Source of the DNA: a virus
Virus record (IMG/VR): IMGVR_UViG_3300020183_000014
Coordinates: 1-64,000 of that record
DNA length: 64,000 nt
Strand: one strand, 5' to 3'
Shown: positions 55,813 to 63,669 of the stretch, piece by piece
Position numbering within the stretch: the first letter of the stretch is position 1
How the letters are laid out: every line of letters begins with the position of its first letter
The notes under the pieces: generated by a model
Told to the model about the DNA's origin: nothing
What the model saw: only the letters and a program-made list of their open reading frames with translations
Database searches by the model: none
Translations under genes and position numbers: made by a program

Positions 55813-55815
55813 AGA

Positions 55816-57537
55816 TTAGTAAATTACAATATAGTTAGGGCATGGGTCAAACACAGAGTTAATTGTTACTGATACAAGATTTTCACCAGGTATTAACGAA
55901 TTGATATTAACTTGTTTGTGATGCTGGTTTGTTGACATAACTGTCGTAGCGTTTGCTGTCCCACCTAAACTACCCAAAACACTAAAGTTTATTGTGACAT
56001 TACATAACGCTTGTGCTGGTATTGTATGACCGCTGTCTTCCCATAAATGGAAATCTGCGTTATTATTATTCAATCTAACCCCCGTTAAGTATTGGGTTGT
56101 TATAGAAGTAGATGTCGGGGTTGGAGTGGGAGTAGGAGTCGCAGTTGGTGTAATTGAAGGAGTCGGTGTAGAGGTTGTTGTTAAAGAGGTCATACTATCA
56201 ATACAATCTGTGACACACTCAGTTATATTATAATATGGTTTAGTGGATACTAAATAATTGTGACTAACTCTAACAAAATTTAATGGTTCTTCATAGTATC
56301 TAATTCTTTTATAATTAAAACATGAAATTCCCATATTATGTATTCCTCCCGAATATTGGGTACCACCCGCCCACGATTGAATCATAGGTTGATACCCCCT
56401 TGTTGAGGGTATAACTTCCTCCCACCCTTTTAATTTATATATTGTTCTACCATTTAAGTAAATTTTCAAAGTACCCACTCTTCTTCCTCTTTCTAAAGCC
56501 CATTTTTTATTTAAAACTTCAATGTCTTCAAATGTTGGGGTGGCTCCGGTTAACCAATCACTAATTGCGGTTGTAAGTGTTCGTCCAGTAATTAAATCGT
56601 TCCAACCACCATCATTTTCTATTCTACAATCTGTATAATATTTGTCTCTTTCAAAAGAAATTGTGATATTAAAATCATTTGACGTTCCGTCTGTACATAA
56701 AACAGGTGTTTGTCCTGAGGAAGTATAAAAGGTTTCGGTGAATCCGCTATTTGTTACACATATTCCCGAATATCTAATTGACCTCCATTGTATTCTACCA
56801 TCATTTGTAAATGAAAATGATAAATTATTATCGGCATAATCTAATAAATCGTTCTCACCACGAACACCTAAATAATAAATAGTTCTACCGCTTATCCAAT
56901 CTAAACCATTTCTATTTAGTACTAGGTCAATAGTCCAACCTTTTTCTGTTCTTCTATGTACTTTATATGAACAGTTATCAGCGCCGGCACCGTGGTTAAT
57001 TTGATAAGCCCATGGTTTCGCTTCGGGTATGGAATCTTGAGGGCAACAATTATCTGTATCGGCTAATTTAGCGACACAAGCGTAAGACGCTCCCGTTATT
57101 CCTGTTGTGAAACCTGAAGTGTTGAGTGAAAATGGGTTTGAAATTGAATTATTGTATCCGTTATTCCTCAAATAGTGAGTATTACTATAAAGTTTGTAAG
57201 AGTATACGTCGTTTTGTAAAATAATATCTGAATTTCCTAATGTGTTGGTAAACGCCGAGTAACTTAAAGTCCAAGTTAATGCAGAATACGTGTAACCACT
57301 GTCATTCACACTATTGTTATACTCAATTAAAGATATCGTATCTCTAACGCAATCAGTGTTTTGTAGCGATGTTGTATTAATTGTTAGTGCGGTATAAGTT
57401 ATGGCGGTATTTAAATCTAAAACTAATTCATCATAGTCGTCTTGAGTTTTTGATATTTCATAATCATAGTACTCCGATGAATCTAATTGTAAATCTAACC
57501 TACTACCATAATATTTGAGTATGTTTTGACTATTCAT
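55816..57537 (-). CDS. Virion protein with lectin-like region and Thr-Pro-Ser linker
   Basis: 573 residues. The middle (~200-400) alternates strands with paired Cys and segments such as GWTIDLVLNRNGLDWISGRT, IYYLGVRGENDLLDY and LKIYLNGRTIYKLKGW, which resemble a concanavalin/laminin-G-type sandwich. A short Thr-Pro-Ser linker (~460-480, [18 protein letters not shown]) leads to a ~90-residue C-terminal beta domain. The linker relates it to the proteins at 1-2130 and 45647-47569. Likely a surface-exposed fibre or decoration protein recognising host glycans. A late element lies 8 bp before its ATG. Confidence 0.6.
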   Translation of the reverse strand: MNSQNILKYYGSRLDLQLDSSEYYDYEISKTQDDYDELVLDLNTAITYTALTINTTSLQNTDCVRDTISLIEYNNSVNDSGYTYSALTWTLSYSAFTNTLGNSDIILQNDVYSYKLYSNTHYLRNNGYNNSISNPFSLNTSGFTTGITGASYACVAKLADTDNCCPQDSIPEAKPWAYQINHGAGADNCSYKVHRRTEKGWTIDLVLNRNGLDWISGRTIYYLGVRGENDLLDYADNNLSFSFTNDGRIQWRSIRYSGICVTNSGFTETFYTSSGQTPVLCTDGTSNDFNITISFERDKYYTDCRIENDGGWNDLITGRTLTTAISDWLTGATPTFEDIEVLNKKWALERGRRVGTLKIYLNGRTIYKLKGWEEVIPSTRGYQPMIQSWAGGTQYSGGIHNMGISCFNYKRIRYYEEPLNFVRVSHNYLVSTKPYYNITECVTDCIDSMTSLTTTSTPTPSITPTATPTPTPTPTSTSITTQYLTGVRLNNNNADFHLWEDSGHTIPAQALCNVTINFSVLGSLGGTANATTVMSTNQHHKQVNINSLIPGENLVSVTINSVFDPCPNYIVIY

Positions 57538-57545
57538 GCTATTCT

Positions 57546-57552
57546 ATAAATA
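57546..57552 (-). promoter_or_regulatory. Candidate late promoter/leader motif TATTTAT (minus)
   Basis: Sense-strand AAGATATTTATAGAATAG, 8 bp before the ATG of the 573-residue gene; half of a divergent pair with the element at 57570. Confidence 0.45.
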
Positions 57553-57569
57553 TCTTTCCTTTCTTTTGA

Positions 57570-57576
57570 TATTTAT
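57570..57576 (+). promoter_or_regulatory. Candidate late promoter/leader motif TATTTAT (plus)
   Basis: TTGATATTTATTATAAAAAG, 17 bp before the ATG at 57594; paired back to back with the minus-strand element 18 bp away. Confidence 0.45.
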
Positions 57577-57593
57577 TATAAAAAGATTATTGC

Positions 57594-58352
57594 ATGGATA
57601 AATACATTAAAAATATTATTGAGGAAACATTTGCATCAAAAAAACAACAAAGATTCTTCTACGCAAAAGCCAATGACAAGTCAACATCAAAGAAGGAAAG
57701 AAATAAATGGTCAAAATGGGCTAAAGAATATTCTGACGATACTGACTTTAAAAAAATACCAGAAAAGGTTGAAACCGAGGTAGATGAAATTGTGGACGAA
57801 AAGGGTAATGTGGCCAGAAAAAAAATTCCTCTTACCAAAGCAACTAAAGGGGGTTCTCGTTCAATAACCGACAAAGTTGTTAAAACCAGTGCCGGTAGTA
57901 TGGGTACTCACGGGGTTCACGGTACTCACACATCCTTAAGATATTGGGCCGAATCAGACTTAAGTAAGGCTTTAGGATTTGAAAAAACTTTAGGTCAAGA
58001 CGAGAATATTGAAGGGGCTTATGAATACTTTGAAGATGATTTAGGTATGAGTGATGATGAAACCGAGGAAAGATTATCTTCTTATGGTTACGATAAAAAA
58101 TTAAAAGGAGATAAAGTAAGACTTATTGAAAACCCCAAAAAATTTGTAAATGACTATGTTGAAAGTGTTTTGAATAAAAAATCAACTCATAGTGATTTAG
58201 TAAAAAAAGACCAAACAGAAGATATTGAAGTTGAATTAAGTCCAATCATAAAAAGACAAGTAATGTCTTTAAAAAATACCATGTCAAAAAACAATATATC
58301 TGTTGAAGATGTGATAAATATTCTTAAAAAAGAAGAAAATACCGGTGAATAA
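57594..58352 (+). CDS. Unknown basic/acidic mixed phage protein
   Basis: 252 residues, not recognised. A Lys/Arg-rich first third (NDKSTSKKERNKWSKWAKEY) is followed by a Gly/His motif MGTHGVHGTHTSLRYWAESD, an acidic patch and a C-terminal helical tail (KRQVMSLKNTMSKNNISVED). It heads a plus-strand run of five closely packed genes and is preceded by a late-type element, so a virion or packaging-associated role is likelier than an early one. It overlaps the next gene by 8 bp. Confidence 0.65.
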   Translation: MDKYIKNIIEETFASKKQQRFFYAKANDKSTSKKERNKWSKWAKEYSDDTDFKKIPEKVETEVDEIVDEKGNVARKKIPLTKATKGGSRSITDKVVKTSAGSMGTHGVHGTHTSLRYWAESDLSKALGFEKTLGQDENIEGAYEYFEDDLGMSDDETEERLSSYGYDKKLKGDKVRLIENPKKFVNDYVESVLNKKSTHSDLVKKDQTEDIEVELSPIIKRQVMSLKNTMSKNNISVEDVINILKKEENTGE

Positions 58353-58842
58353 AGAATTAAAAGATAGAATTTTTGATATTCCACAAGATATTTTAGACAA
58401 GATAAACCATACAGTAATCGGTTTAAATGGTGAAAATACGCGAGGTATCGAAAGAGCTAAAAAACTTTTAATCGATAAAAAAGTAAAATATGGTCAACTG
58501 AAAAGAATTATTCACGATATCCAAAATATGGATAAAACAAAAGATAAAACCAAGTATGACTTATGTGGTGGAGACCTAATGGAAAAATGGGCTAAACAAT
58601 TTTTACAAGGAGAACGAGATTTAATAAGTGGTAGAAAAGATTCAAGAAAAAAAGCCGATGAAATCACATCAATAACAGGAGAAAGAAAAAATAGTCATCT
58701 CAAAACTCATAAAAAAAGATTTGGTTTTAAAATTCCAACCAATTTAGTTAAAAGTAATTCTCATAAAACAAGTGTATCTCCACTCACATCAATGAAATTA
58801 TTTGAAGAAATAGACAAAATAAAAAAATTAATTAGTTATTAA
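58345..58842 (+). CDS. Unknown basic helical protein
   Basis: 165 residues from a GTG start that overlaps the previous stop by 8 bp; no ATG alternative lies nearby. Strongly basic, with IERAKKLLIDKKVKYGQLKR, IIHDIQNMDKTKDKTKYDLC and a Lys/Arg/Ser-rich tail; the segment LCGGDLMEKWAKQFLQGERD is distinctive. It could bind DNA or be an internal head protein. Not recognised. Confidence 0.6.
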   Translation: MNKELKDRIFDIPQDILDKINHTVIGLNGENTRGIERAKKLLIDKKVKYGQLKRIIHDIQNMDKTKDKTKYDLCGGDLMEKWAKQFLQGERDLISGRKDSRKKADEITSITGERKNSHLKTHKKRFGFKIPTNLVKSNSHKTSVSPLTSMKLFEEIDKIKKLISY

Positions 58843-58843
58843 T

Positions 58844-59506
58844 ATGCCAACACAATTAGAAATAATCGGAGATAGAGAAAGAAATATTCTCATGTCTAAA
58901 AATGAGTACAATCTTGGAGATTTGTATAGTTCAAATAATACTGGAGCGCTGTCAGATGGCGATGAAAGAGGTAAAGGAGAATTAAATAATAGTATTGGTT
59001 CTAAAACAGATATTGTAGAAAGAACTTCTTTAGTTGCAAAAAATCTTTACGGCCCAACAAATGAATACAGTTCAAATAATGCCGGCGCGTTATCAGATGG
59101 CGATGAAAGAGGTAAAGGAGAGTTAAATAATAGTGTTGGTTCTAAAACAGATATTGTAGAAAGAACTTCTTTAGTTGCAAAAAATCTTTACGGCCCAACA
59201 AATGAATACAGTAGTGGTAACCCCAATGCACTATCAGATGGCGATGAAAGAGGTAAAGGAGAATTAAATAATAGTATTGGTTCTAAAACAGATATTGTAG
59301 AAAGAAACGGTCTTTTGTCTAAAAACATTTATAATAATTCTTTTGAATATTCTTCGGGCAACCCTAACGCCTTATCAGATGGCGACGAGAAAGGTAGAGG
59401 AGAAAACAATACGGGTGGAGTTGGTACCTTAACAGATATTAACGAAAGAACGACTTTAGGCGCTAAAAACAAATACGGTAGTACAAAAACTTACCCCGAT
59501 TTTTAA
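58844..59506 (+). CDS. 47-residue tandem-repeat protein
   Basis: 220 residues made of four copies of a 47-residue unit after a 26-residue lead (the lead itself resembles the end of a unit). Each unit reads approximately EYSSNNAGALSDGDERGKGE, LNNSIGSKTDIVERTSLVAK, NLYGPTN. Units 1 and 2 are almost identical in DNA; unit 4 is most diverged. The unit is acidic/Gly-rich near LSDGDERGKGE, and each has a T-D-I-x-E-R turn and an L-Y-G-P end. It lies 1 bp past the previous gene's stop and its stop overlaps the next start. Function unknown; a filamentous or decorating virion protein is one possibility. Confidence 0.8.
   Translation: MPTQLEIIGDRERNILMSKNEYNLGDLYSSNNTGALSDGDERGKGELNNSIGSKTDIVERTSLVAKNLYGPTNEYSSNNAGALSDGDERGKGELNNSVGSKTDIVERTSLVAKNLYGPTNEYSSGNPNALSDGDERGKGELNNSIGSKTDIVERNGLLSKNIYNNSFEYSSGNPNALSDGDEKGRGENNTGGVGTLTDINERTTLGAKNKYGSTKTYPDF
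58922..59487 (+). repeat. Four tandem 141-bp units inside the repeat-protein gene
   Basis: Units begin at 58922, 59063, 59204 and 59345. A run of more than 100 bp in the first two units is nearly unchanged, so the array grew recently by tandem duplication. Confidence 0.9.
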
Positions 59507-60360
59507 TGATAAAATTTCAATCAATATTAACAAACATTTTATCCGAAGCGCCTACAAGAAGTACACAAAAAACCCTTGAAAACGCAATCAAAAATAGAAT
59601 GCCTGTGTCTTTTGATTATAGAGGACCCAAAGGAGAGGTTCAACCTGGTAGAAGAATCAAAACGGAATTAGTTGCATCGGGATTAACAAAAAAAGGAAAT
59701 TTAGCGGTAAGGGGTTATGTTAAACCACCATCAGTATCTAAAAAAGGATTTAGAAAACATGGATGGAGAACATTTATTATAGATAGAATATCGTCAGGTT
59801 CAATCCAAGTTTATGAGGATGAACAATTCAATCAGAAAAGACCCGGATATAAAGAAGGTGATGATAATAGTTTTTCTACAACATATGTTACAAGTGATTG
59901 GGGAGCAATGAAACAACCCCAACAAACAAAACCAACACCATCACCAGAACCAAAAAGAAAAGAAGAACCCAAAAAACAAGAACTACCACAACCAAAACCA
60001 AAAGAAAAACCATCCACTGTCCCTGTTGAAACACCAAAAAGAGAAGTTGAGGTTTTCAATGATTTAAAAACAAAGGTTAAAGTTGTTGACAATATCAAAC
60101 AAATTAGTCCTGAAGAATTTAAAACCGCCATTGAAGATTTATACAAAAAGAAAATGGACGATTGGAAAAAATCTCAAGTAGATATTGGGGGAAATTTAAA
60201 CGCTGGCGAAGGTACGAGAAGAAGAATTGAAAAAGACTCGGAATTAGATTTAGATAGATTATTAAAACAAGATAACATTAAAGTTATTGAACCCCCATCA
60301 GAAGAAACTGTTGAGTTACAAGAACAATTAAAAAGAATCAAGACTTTAATTTTGTTTTAA
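59506..60360 (+). CDS. WYL-like domain protein with Pro/Lys-rich linker
   Basis: 284 residues. Residues ~20-115 look like a WYL-type beta fold: LENAIKNRMPVSFDYRGPKG, EVQPGRRIKTELVASGLTKK, GNLAVRGYVKPPSVSKKGF, WRTFIIDRISSGSIQVYEDE (the V-F-Y.....R.V.P..L......L..RGY.....R.F..DRI pattern). WYL domains often bind ligands or nucleic acids and regulate transcription. A Pro/Lys/Glu linker (~145-180) leads to a helical C-terminal domain with KTAIEDLYKKKMDDWKKSQV. Its ATG overlaps the previous stop (TAATG). A phage regulator is possible; no helix-turn-helix was recognised. Confidence 0.6.
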   Translation: MIKFQSILTNILSEAPTRSTQKTLENAIKNRMPVSFDYRGPKGEVQPGRRIKTELVASGLTKKGNLAVRGYVKPPSVSKKGFRKHGWRTFIIDRISSGSIQVYEDEQFNQKRPGYKEGDDNSFSTTYVTSDWGAMKQPQQTKPTPSPEPKRKEEPKKQELPQPKPKEKPSTVPVETPKREVEVFNDLKTKVKVVDNIKQISPEEFKTAIEDLYKKKMDDWKKSQVDIGGNLNAGEGTRRRIEKDSELDLDRLLKQDNIKVIEPPSEETVELQEQLKRIKTLILF

Positions 60361-60387
60361 AAATACTTATTTTATAAAAAAATCAAT

Positions 60388-60969
60388 ATGGAAAAAACAG
60401 GACAAGGCGTAATATCACAAAATGATTTAATGCAAAGATTAGTGCAAGCCAAAAAAGTGTTGAACAAAGTTGAGACTGGTGACTTTGAAACAGGTAATGT
60501 TAATGAAGAAATACTAAGAAGTAACCCTGAAGATATTTTATCGTCAACAACTCAAAACCTACAAGTAAGACAACCACAACAACCAAATTTACAAAAAATA
60601 CAAGAATCTAAATTACCCGAAGTAATCAAAAGAGCGATGATTGAAAATCCAATACCACAAATTAGTTTATCGGATTCTTTAGATTTAAACTTTGTCGAAA
60701 AAACAAAAAAACTAATGGAATCAGAGGGTGTTGTCACAAAAAAATCTACACAACAAAGGAGTTCACAAGTAGATAGTTCAGATTTGGTTAAACAACTTAC
60801 ACCAATAATTGAAAACATTGTAAGAAAAACTGTAGTCGAAATAATGGATTCCAAACTTAATCAAATTTTAACAGCGCAACAAACCATGAGTATTAATGAA
60901 AATTTAGTATTAAAGGTTGGTGATTCCGTCTTTAAAGGTAAAATTACAGGGGTAAATAAATCTAAGTAA
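60388..60969 (+). CDS. Unknown Gln-rich protein with small C-terminal beta motif
   Basis: 193 residues. An N-terminal helix (NDLMQRLVQAKKVLNKVETG) is followed by a Gln/Pro-rich middle, a predicted helical pair around VKQLTPIIENIVRKTVVEIM and a short strand motif LVLKVGDSVFKGKITGVN at the end. Not recognised; such helical-plus-beta proteins occur as minor virion or scaffold proteins in large phages. It lies 27 bp after the WYL-like gene on the same strand; no TATTTAT motif precedes it. Confidence 0.55.
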   Translation: MEKTGQGVISQNDLMQRLVQAKKVLNKVETGDFETGNVNEEILRSNPEDILSSTTQNLQVRQPQQPNLQKIQESKLPEVIKRAMIENPIPQISLSDSLDLNFVEKTKKLMESEGVVTKKSTQQRSSQVDSSDLVKQLTPIIENIVRKTVVEIMDSKLNQILTAQQTMSINENLVLKVGDSVFKGKITGVNKSK

Positions 60970-60986
60970 GTTTGACTTTTTCAATT

Positions 60987-61016
60987 TCTTTTCTTATAAT
61001 TTATAAAAAGAAAAGA
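60987..61016. repeat. AT-rich inverted repeat before the glycosyltransferase gene
   Basis: TCTTTTCTT / AAGAAAAGA, 9-bp arms with a 12-nt loop, 6 bp before the ATG at 61022. It lacks GC and a U-tail, so it is more likely an operator or leader structure than a terminator. Confidence 0.4.
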
Positions 61017-61021
61017 TTTGA

Positions 61022-62242
61022 ATGTCAAAAATTAAAATTTTAGCAATACCCCCCGATACACATGGTGTAGGTAAATATAGAATATTAGACCCATATAAAT
61101 TTATTGGAGACCATTATAGTGACGAATTTCATGTCGACATTACATTCTCTGCTGAAAACAACGATAATTTCTTTAAGAACTACGATATTGTGGTCTTCCA
61201 CAGTTTTATCCATCAAACGAGTCACGAAGAAAATATTTCAAGAATTAAGTGGTTAAAATCTCAGGGTATTAAAACCGTAATGGATATTGATGACCATTGG
61301 TCTCCCGACCACAGACACCCAATGTATTTTCACATTAGAGAAAGTGAGCTACCAAAGAAAAAAGCTGACATGATGAAAGAGTCGGACTACGTTACGTGTA
61401 CGACTGAATATTTTGCCGATACTTTAAGAAAAAGATTAAATTTAAAAAATGTTTTAGTATTCCCTAACGCAATCGACCCAAATGAGAGCCAATTTAAACC
61501 TAAACCCACACAATCAGATAGACTTAGATTTGGGTGGCTTGGAGGTTCAACCCACTTACATGATTTAGAACAAATTAGAGGTGGAATTTCAATGATTAAT
61601 AATGAATACGATAATATTCAATTTGTCTTGTGTGGTTACGATTTAAGGGGTTCTATTACTGAGGTAAATCAACAAACAGGTGAAAAAAAAACACGACAAA
61701 TTCAACCCACGGAAACGGTTTGGTACAAATACGAACAAATATTTACGGACAATTACAAAACAATTGACTCTGAGTATAAATCATATTTAATGAATTTTAC
61801 ACAAACACCAGAAATTGACGATAGTGATAAAAAATATAGAAGAGTTTGGACACAACCAATTGGAAAATATGGTTATAATTATAACTTATTTGATGTATCT
61901 TTAGCACCAATTATACCCTCACAATTCAACTCCTGTAAATCACAGTTAAAAATAATCGAGGCGGGTTTCCATAAAAAACCTATTATTGCAAGTGAAACAT
62001 TGCCCTATACGATTGATTTAAAAACAGCATACAAAGAAGGTAAGTTGTTAGATAACGGTAACGCTTTATTAGTACATGAAAACAAAAACCATAAACTGTG
62101 GTCAAAGTATATGAAATTATTAATAAATAATCCAAATATGGTTGAAGATTTGGGTAATAGATTATACGAGACAGTGAAAGACAAATACTCTTTAGTAACA
62201 GTTTCAAAAAACAGAACAGAATTTTTCAAATCAATAATTTAA
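61022..62242 (+). CDS. Glycosyltransferase, GT-B type (GT4-like)
   Basis: 406 residues. N-terminal lobe with HGVGKYRILDPYKFIG and the Asp-rich MDIDDHWSPDHRHPMY motif; C-terminal lobe with RLRFGWLGGSTHLHDLEQIR, VLCGYDL and APIIPSQFNSCKSQLKIIEA, the sugar-nucleotide site motif (FN..KS.LK..E.G....P..AS) of GT4-like enzymes. Long enough for a complete enzyme. The substrate may be modified phage DNA bases, a virion protein or a cell-surface glycan; the sequence does not tell. The next gene starts 12 bp later. No signal peptide is seen, so it is cytoplasmic. Confidence 0.82.
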   Translation: MSKIKILAIPPDTHGVGKYRILDPYKFIGDHYSDEFHVDITFSAENNDNFFKNYDIVVFHSFIHQTSHEENISRIKWLKSQGIKTVMDIDDHWSPDHRHPMYFHIRESELPKKKADMMKESDYVTCTTEYFADTLRKRLNLKNVLVFPNAIDPNESQFKPKPTQSDRLRFGWLGGSTHLHDLEQIRGGISMINNEYDNIQFVLCGYDLRGSITEVNQQTGEKKTRQIQPTETVWYKYEQIFTDNYKTIDSEYKSYLMNFTQTPEIDDSDKKYRRVWTQPIGKYGYNYNLFDVSLAPIIPSQFNSCKSQLKIIEAGFHKKPIIASETLPYTIDLKTAYKEGKLLDNGNALLVHENKNHKLWSKYMKLLINNPNMVEDLGNRLYETVKDKYSLVTVSKNRTEFFKSII

Positions 62243-62254
62243 AAACAAAAAACC

Positions 62255-62488
62255 ATGCATTATTTAGTAACAGTAGGTTATGAAACCGAAAATTTAGACA
62301 GAAACGGTAATTCAAGATTGCAAAAAGTTAAGTACATTGTAGAAGCTGAGTCGGTTGAAGAAGCAACTTTGGTTGTTTCAAAGTACAGAGCCGGAGACAC
62401 GAGGTCTTCAGAAAGTTTGGCGATTGTAAAGATGCCAATCGAATGTATTATTGACCCACAAAATACTCCTGAGTACTTTAAAAAATAA
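62255..62488 (+). CDS. Small conserved-type unknown protein
   Basis: 77 residues: HYLVTVGYETENLDRNGNSR, LQKVKYIVEAESVEEATLVV. The layout (strand, K..YIV.A.S..EA) resembles a short version of a family common in Bacteroidota (DUF4494-like appearance), which would support the host guess, but the match is weak. It lies 12 bp after the glycosyltransferase and 5 bp before the HD-like gene. Confidence 0.55.
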   Translation: MHYLVTVGYETENLDRNGNSRLQKVKYIVEAESVEEATLVVSKYRAGDTRSSESLAIVKMPIECIIDPQNTPEYFKK

Positions 62489-62493
62489 TTAAA

Positions 62494-63060
62494 ATGTTAA
62501 CCGCAGAGCAAATAGAGTCAAACAAGAAAAAGTTTCTTGAAACAAACTCGAAATATAAAATTTTTACAGAAGAGTTGTTAGACTTTTTGGGTAATGACTT
62601 TTTTTTAGCACCAGCTTCCACATCTTTAGACATGTATGGGTGTTTTCCAGGTGGATTATTGGGTCATTGTTTTAAAGCCGCGAAGTATTCGGTTAAAACC
62701 AATGAACTACTCCCTGAAACAATGAGGGTAGAAACGTCTTCTATTTTGAAGTGTATATTTTTATCACAGATTGGTAAAACTTTTATGTTTAAACCAAACC
62801 CAAGTGAATGGCATAGAAAAAACCTTGGTAAAATGTACGAATTCAACGAACAGGAAGTTTCAATGAAATCAGGTGAAAGGGCAATATATTATGCGGTAAA
62901 CAACGGGGTAAAATTATCAGAAGACGAATTCCAATCAATCATGAACTCGGATAAAGAATCGGATGATAAAATGGCTAAGTATCGTTCTGGTACTTTATCT
63001 AATGTAATAAGAGTCGGTTTTGAACTATCAATATTAGAAGAAAAAAATGGACAAAAATGA
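62494..63060 (+). CDS. HD-domain-like protein with degenerate catalytic site
   Basis: 188 residues. The layout fits an HD-hydrolase: YGCFPGGLLGHCFKAAKYSV (H58), a helix ending ILKCIFLSQIGKTF, then WHRKNLGKMYEFNEQEVSMK and SGERAIYYAVN. In normal HD proteins the second motif reads ...HDIGK; here the paired His-Asp is replaced by Ser-Gln (residues 91-92), while IGK is kept. It may be inactive or use other ligands. It overlaps the dUTPase gene by 14 bp, linking it to nucleotide metabolism. Family assignment is by pattern only. Confidence 0.55.
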   Translation: MLTAEQIESNKKKFLETNSKYKIFTEELLDFLGNDFFLAPASTSLDMYGCFPGGLLGHCFKAAKYSVKTNELLPETMRVETSSILKCIFLSQIGKTFMFKPNPSEWHRKNLGKMYEFNEQEVSMKSGERAIYYAVNNGVKLSEDEFQSIMNSDKESDDKMAKYRSGTLSNVIRVGFELSILEEKNGQK

Positions 63061-63646
63061 AATTGAGTCGTATATTAAACGACTCCAAGAATTAGAAAAA
63101 GAAATCCTTAACGATAACTCCGATGATACGTCAATTATGGGAGACTTAAATAATTTGTTATTTAGTCTTGGTGATGATATCAAAAATCAAGTTGAGGAAC
63201 AAGTTAATCGATTTGAAGTAAAAGTTAAAAAATTACATCCTGACGCAGTGATTCCCAAATACGCAAAAGATGGAGACGCGGGAATGGATTTAGTTGCAAC
63301 ATCAATCTTATCGGAAACCACAACTCATGTTACTTATGGTACAGGAATCTCTATTGAAATTCCAAAAGGTTTTGTTGGGTTAATATTTCCTCGCTCATCT
63401 ATTAGAAAATATGATTTATCATTAACAAATTGTGTCGGTGTAGTTGATAGTGGATATAGGGGGGAATTACAAGCAACATTCAAAAAATCTAATTGGTTAA
63501 AAGGAAATGAATCTGAAAAATATCAAATCGGTGATAGGATTGTTCAAATAATGATAATTCCATATCCTTCAGTCACTTTTGTTTGGGTAGACGAATTATC
63601 TCAAACAGACAGGGGGGAAGGGGGGTTTGGTTCTACGGGTTCATAA
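63047..63646 (+). CDS. dut: dUTPase (trimeric type)
   Basis: 199 residues. Hydrolyses dUTP to dUMP, lowering uracil in phage DNA. All trimeric-dUTPase motifs are visible: 1 DAGMDL (~77-82), 2 PRSSIR (~114), 3 GVVDSGYRGE (~131), 4 GDRIVQI, 5 GEGGFGSTG at the C-terminus. An additional N-terminal helix of ~55 residues (KRLQELEKEILNDN and following) is not part of the enzyme and may tether it to another protein. It overlaps the HD-like gene by 14 bp. Confidence 0.95.
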   Translation: MDKNEIESYIKRLQELEKEILNDNSDDTSIMGDLNNLLFSLGDDIKNQVEEQVNRFEVKVKKLHPDAVIPKYAKDGDAGMDLVATSILSETTTHVTYGTGISIEIPKGFVGLIFPRSSIRKYDLSLTNCVGVVDSGYRGELQATFKKSNWLKGNESEKYQIGDRIVQIMIIPYPSVTFVWVDELSQTDRGEGGFGSTGS

Positions 63647-63669
63647 TAATTTTATTAAAAAAAACTGAA

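Noticed and set aside
58922-59487. CRISPR array
   Set aside because: The repeats are in-frame coding units of 141 bp without unique spacers.
60987-61016. Inverted repeat as a terminator of the plus-strand unit
   Set aside because: No GC stem and no U-run after it; kept only as a repeat.
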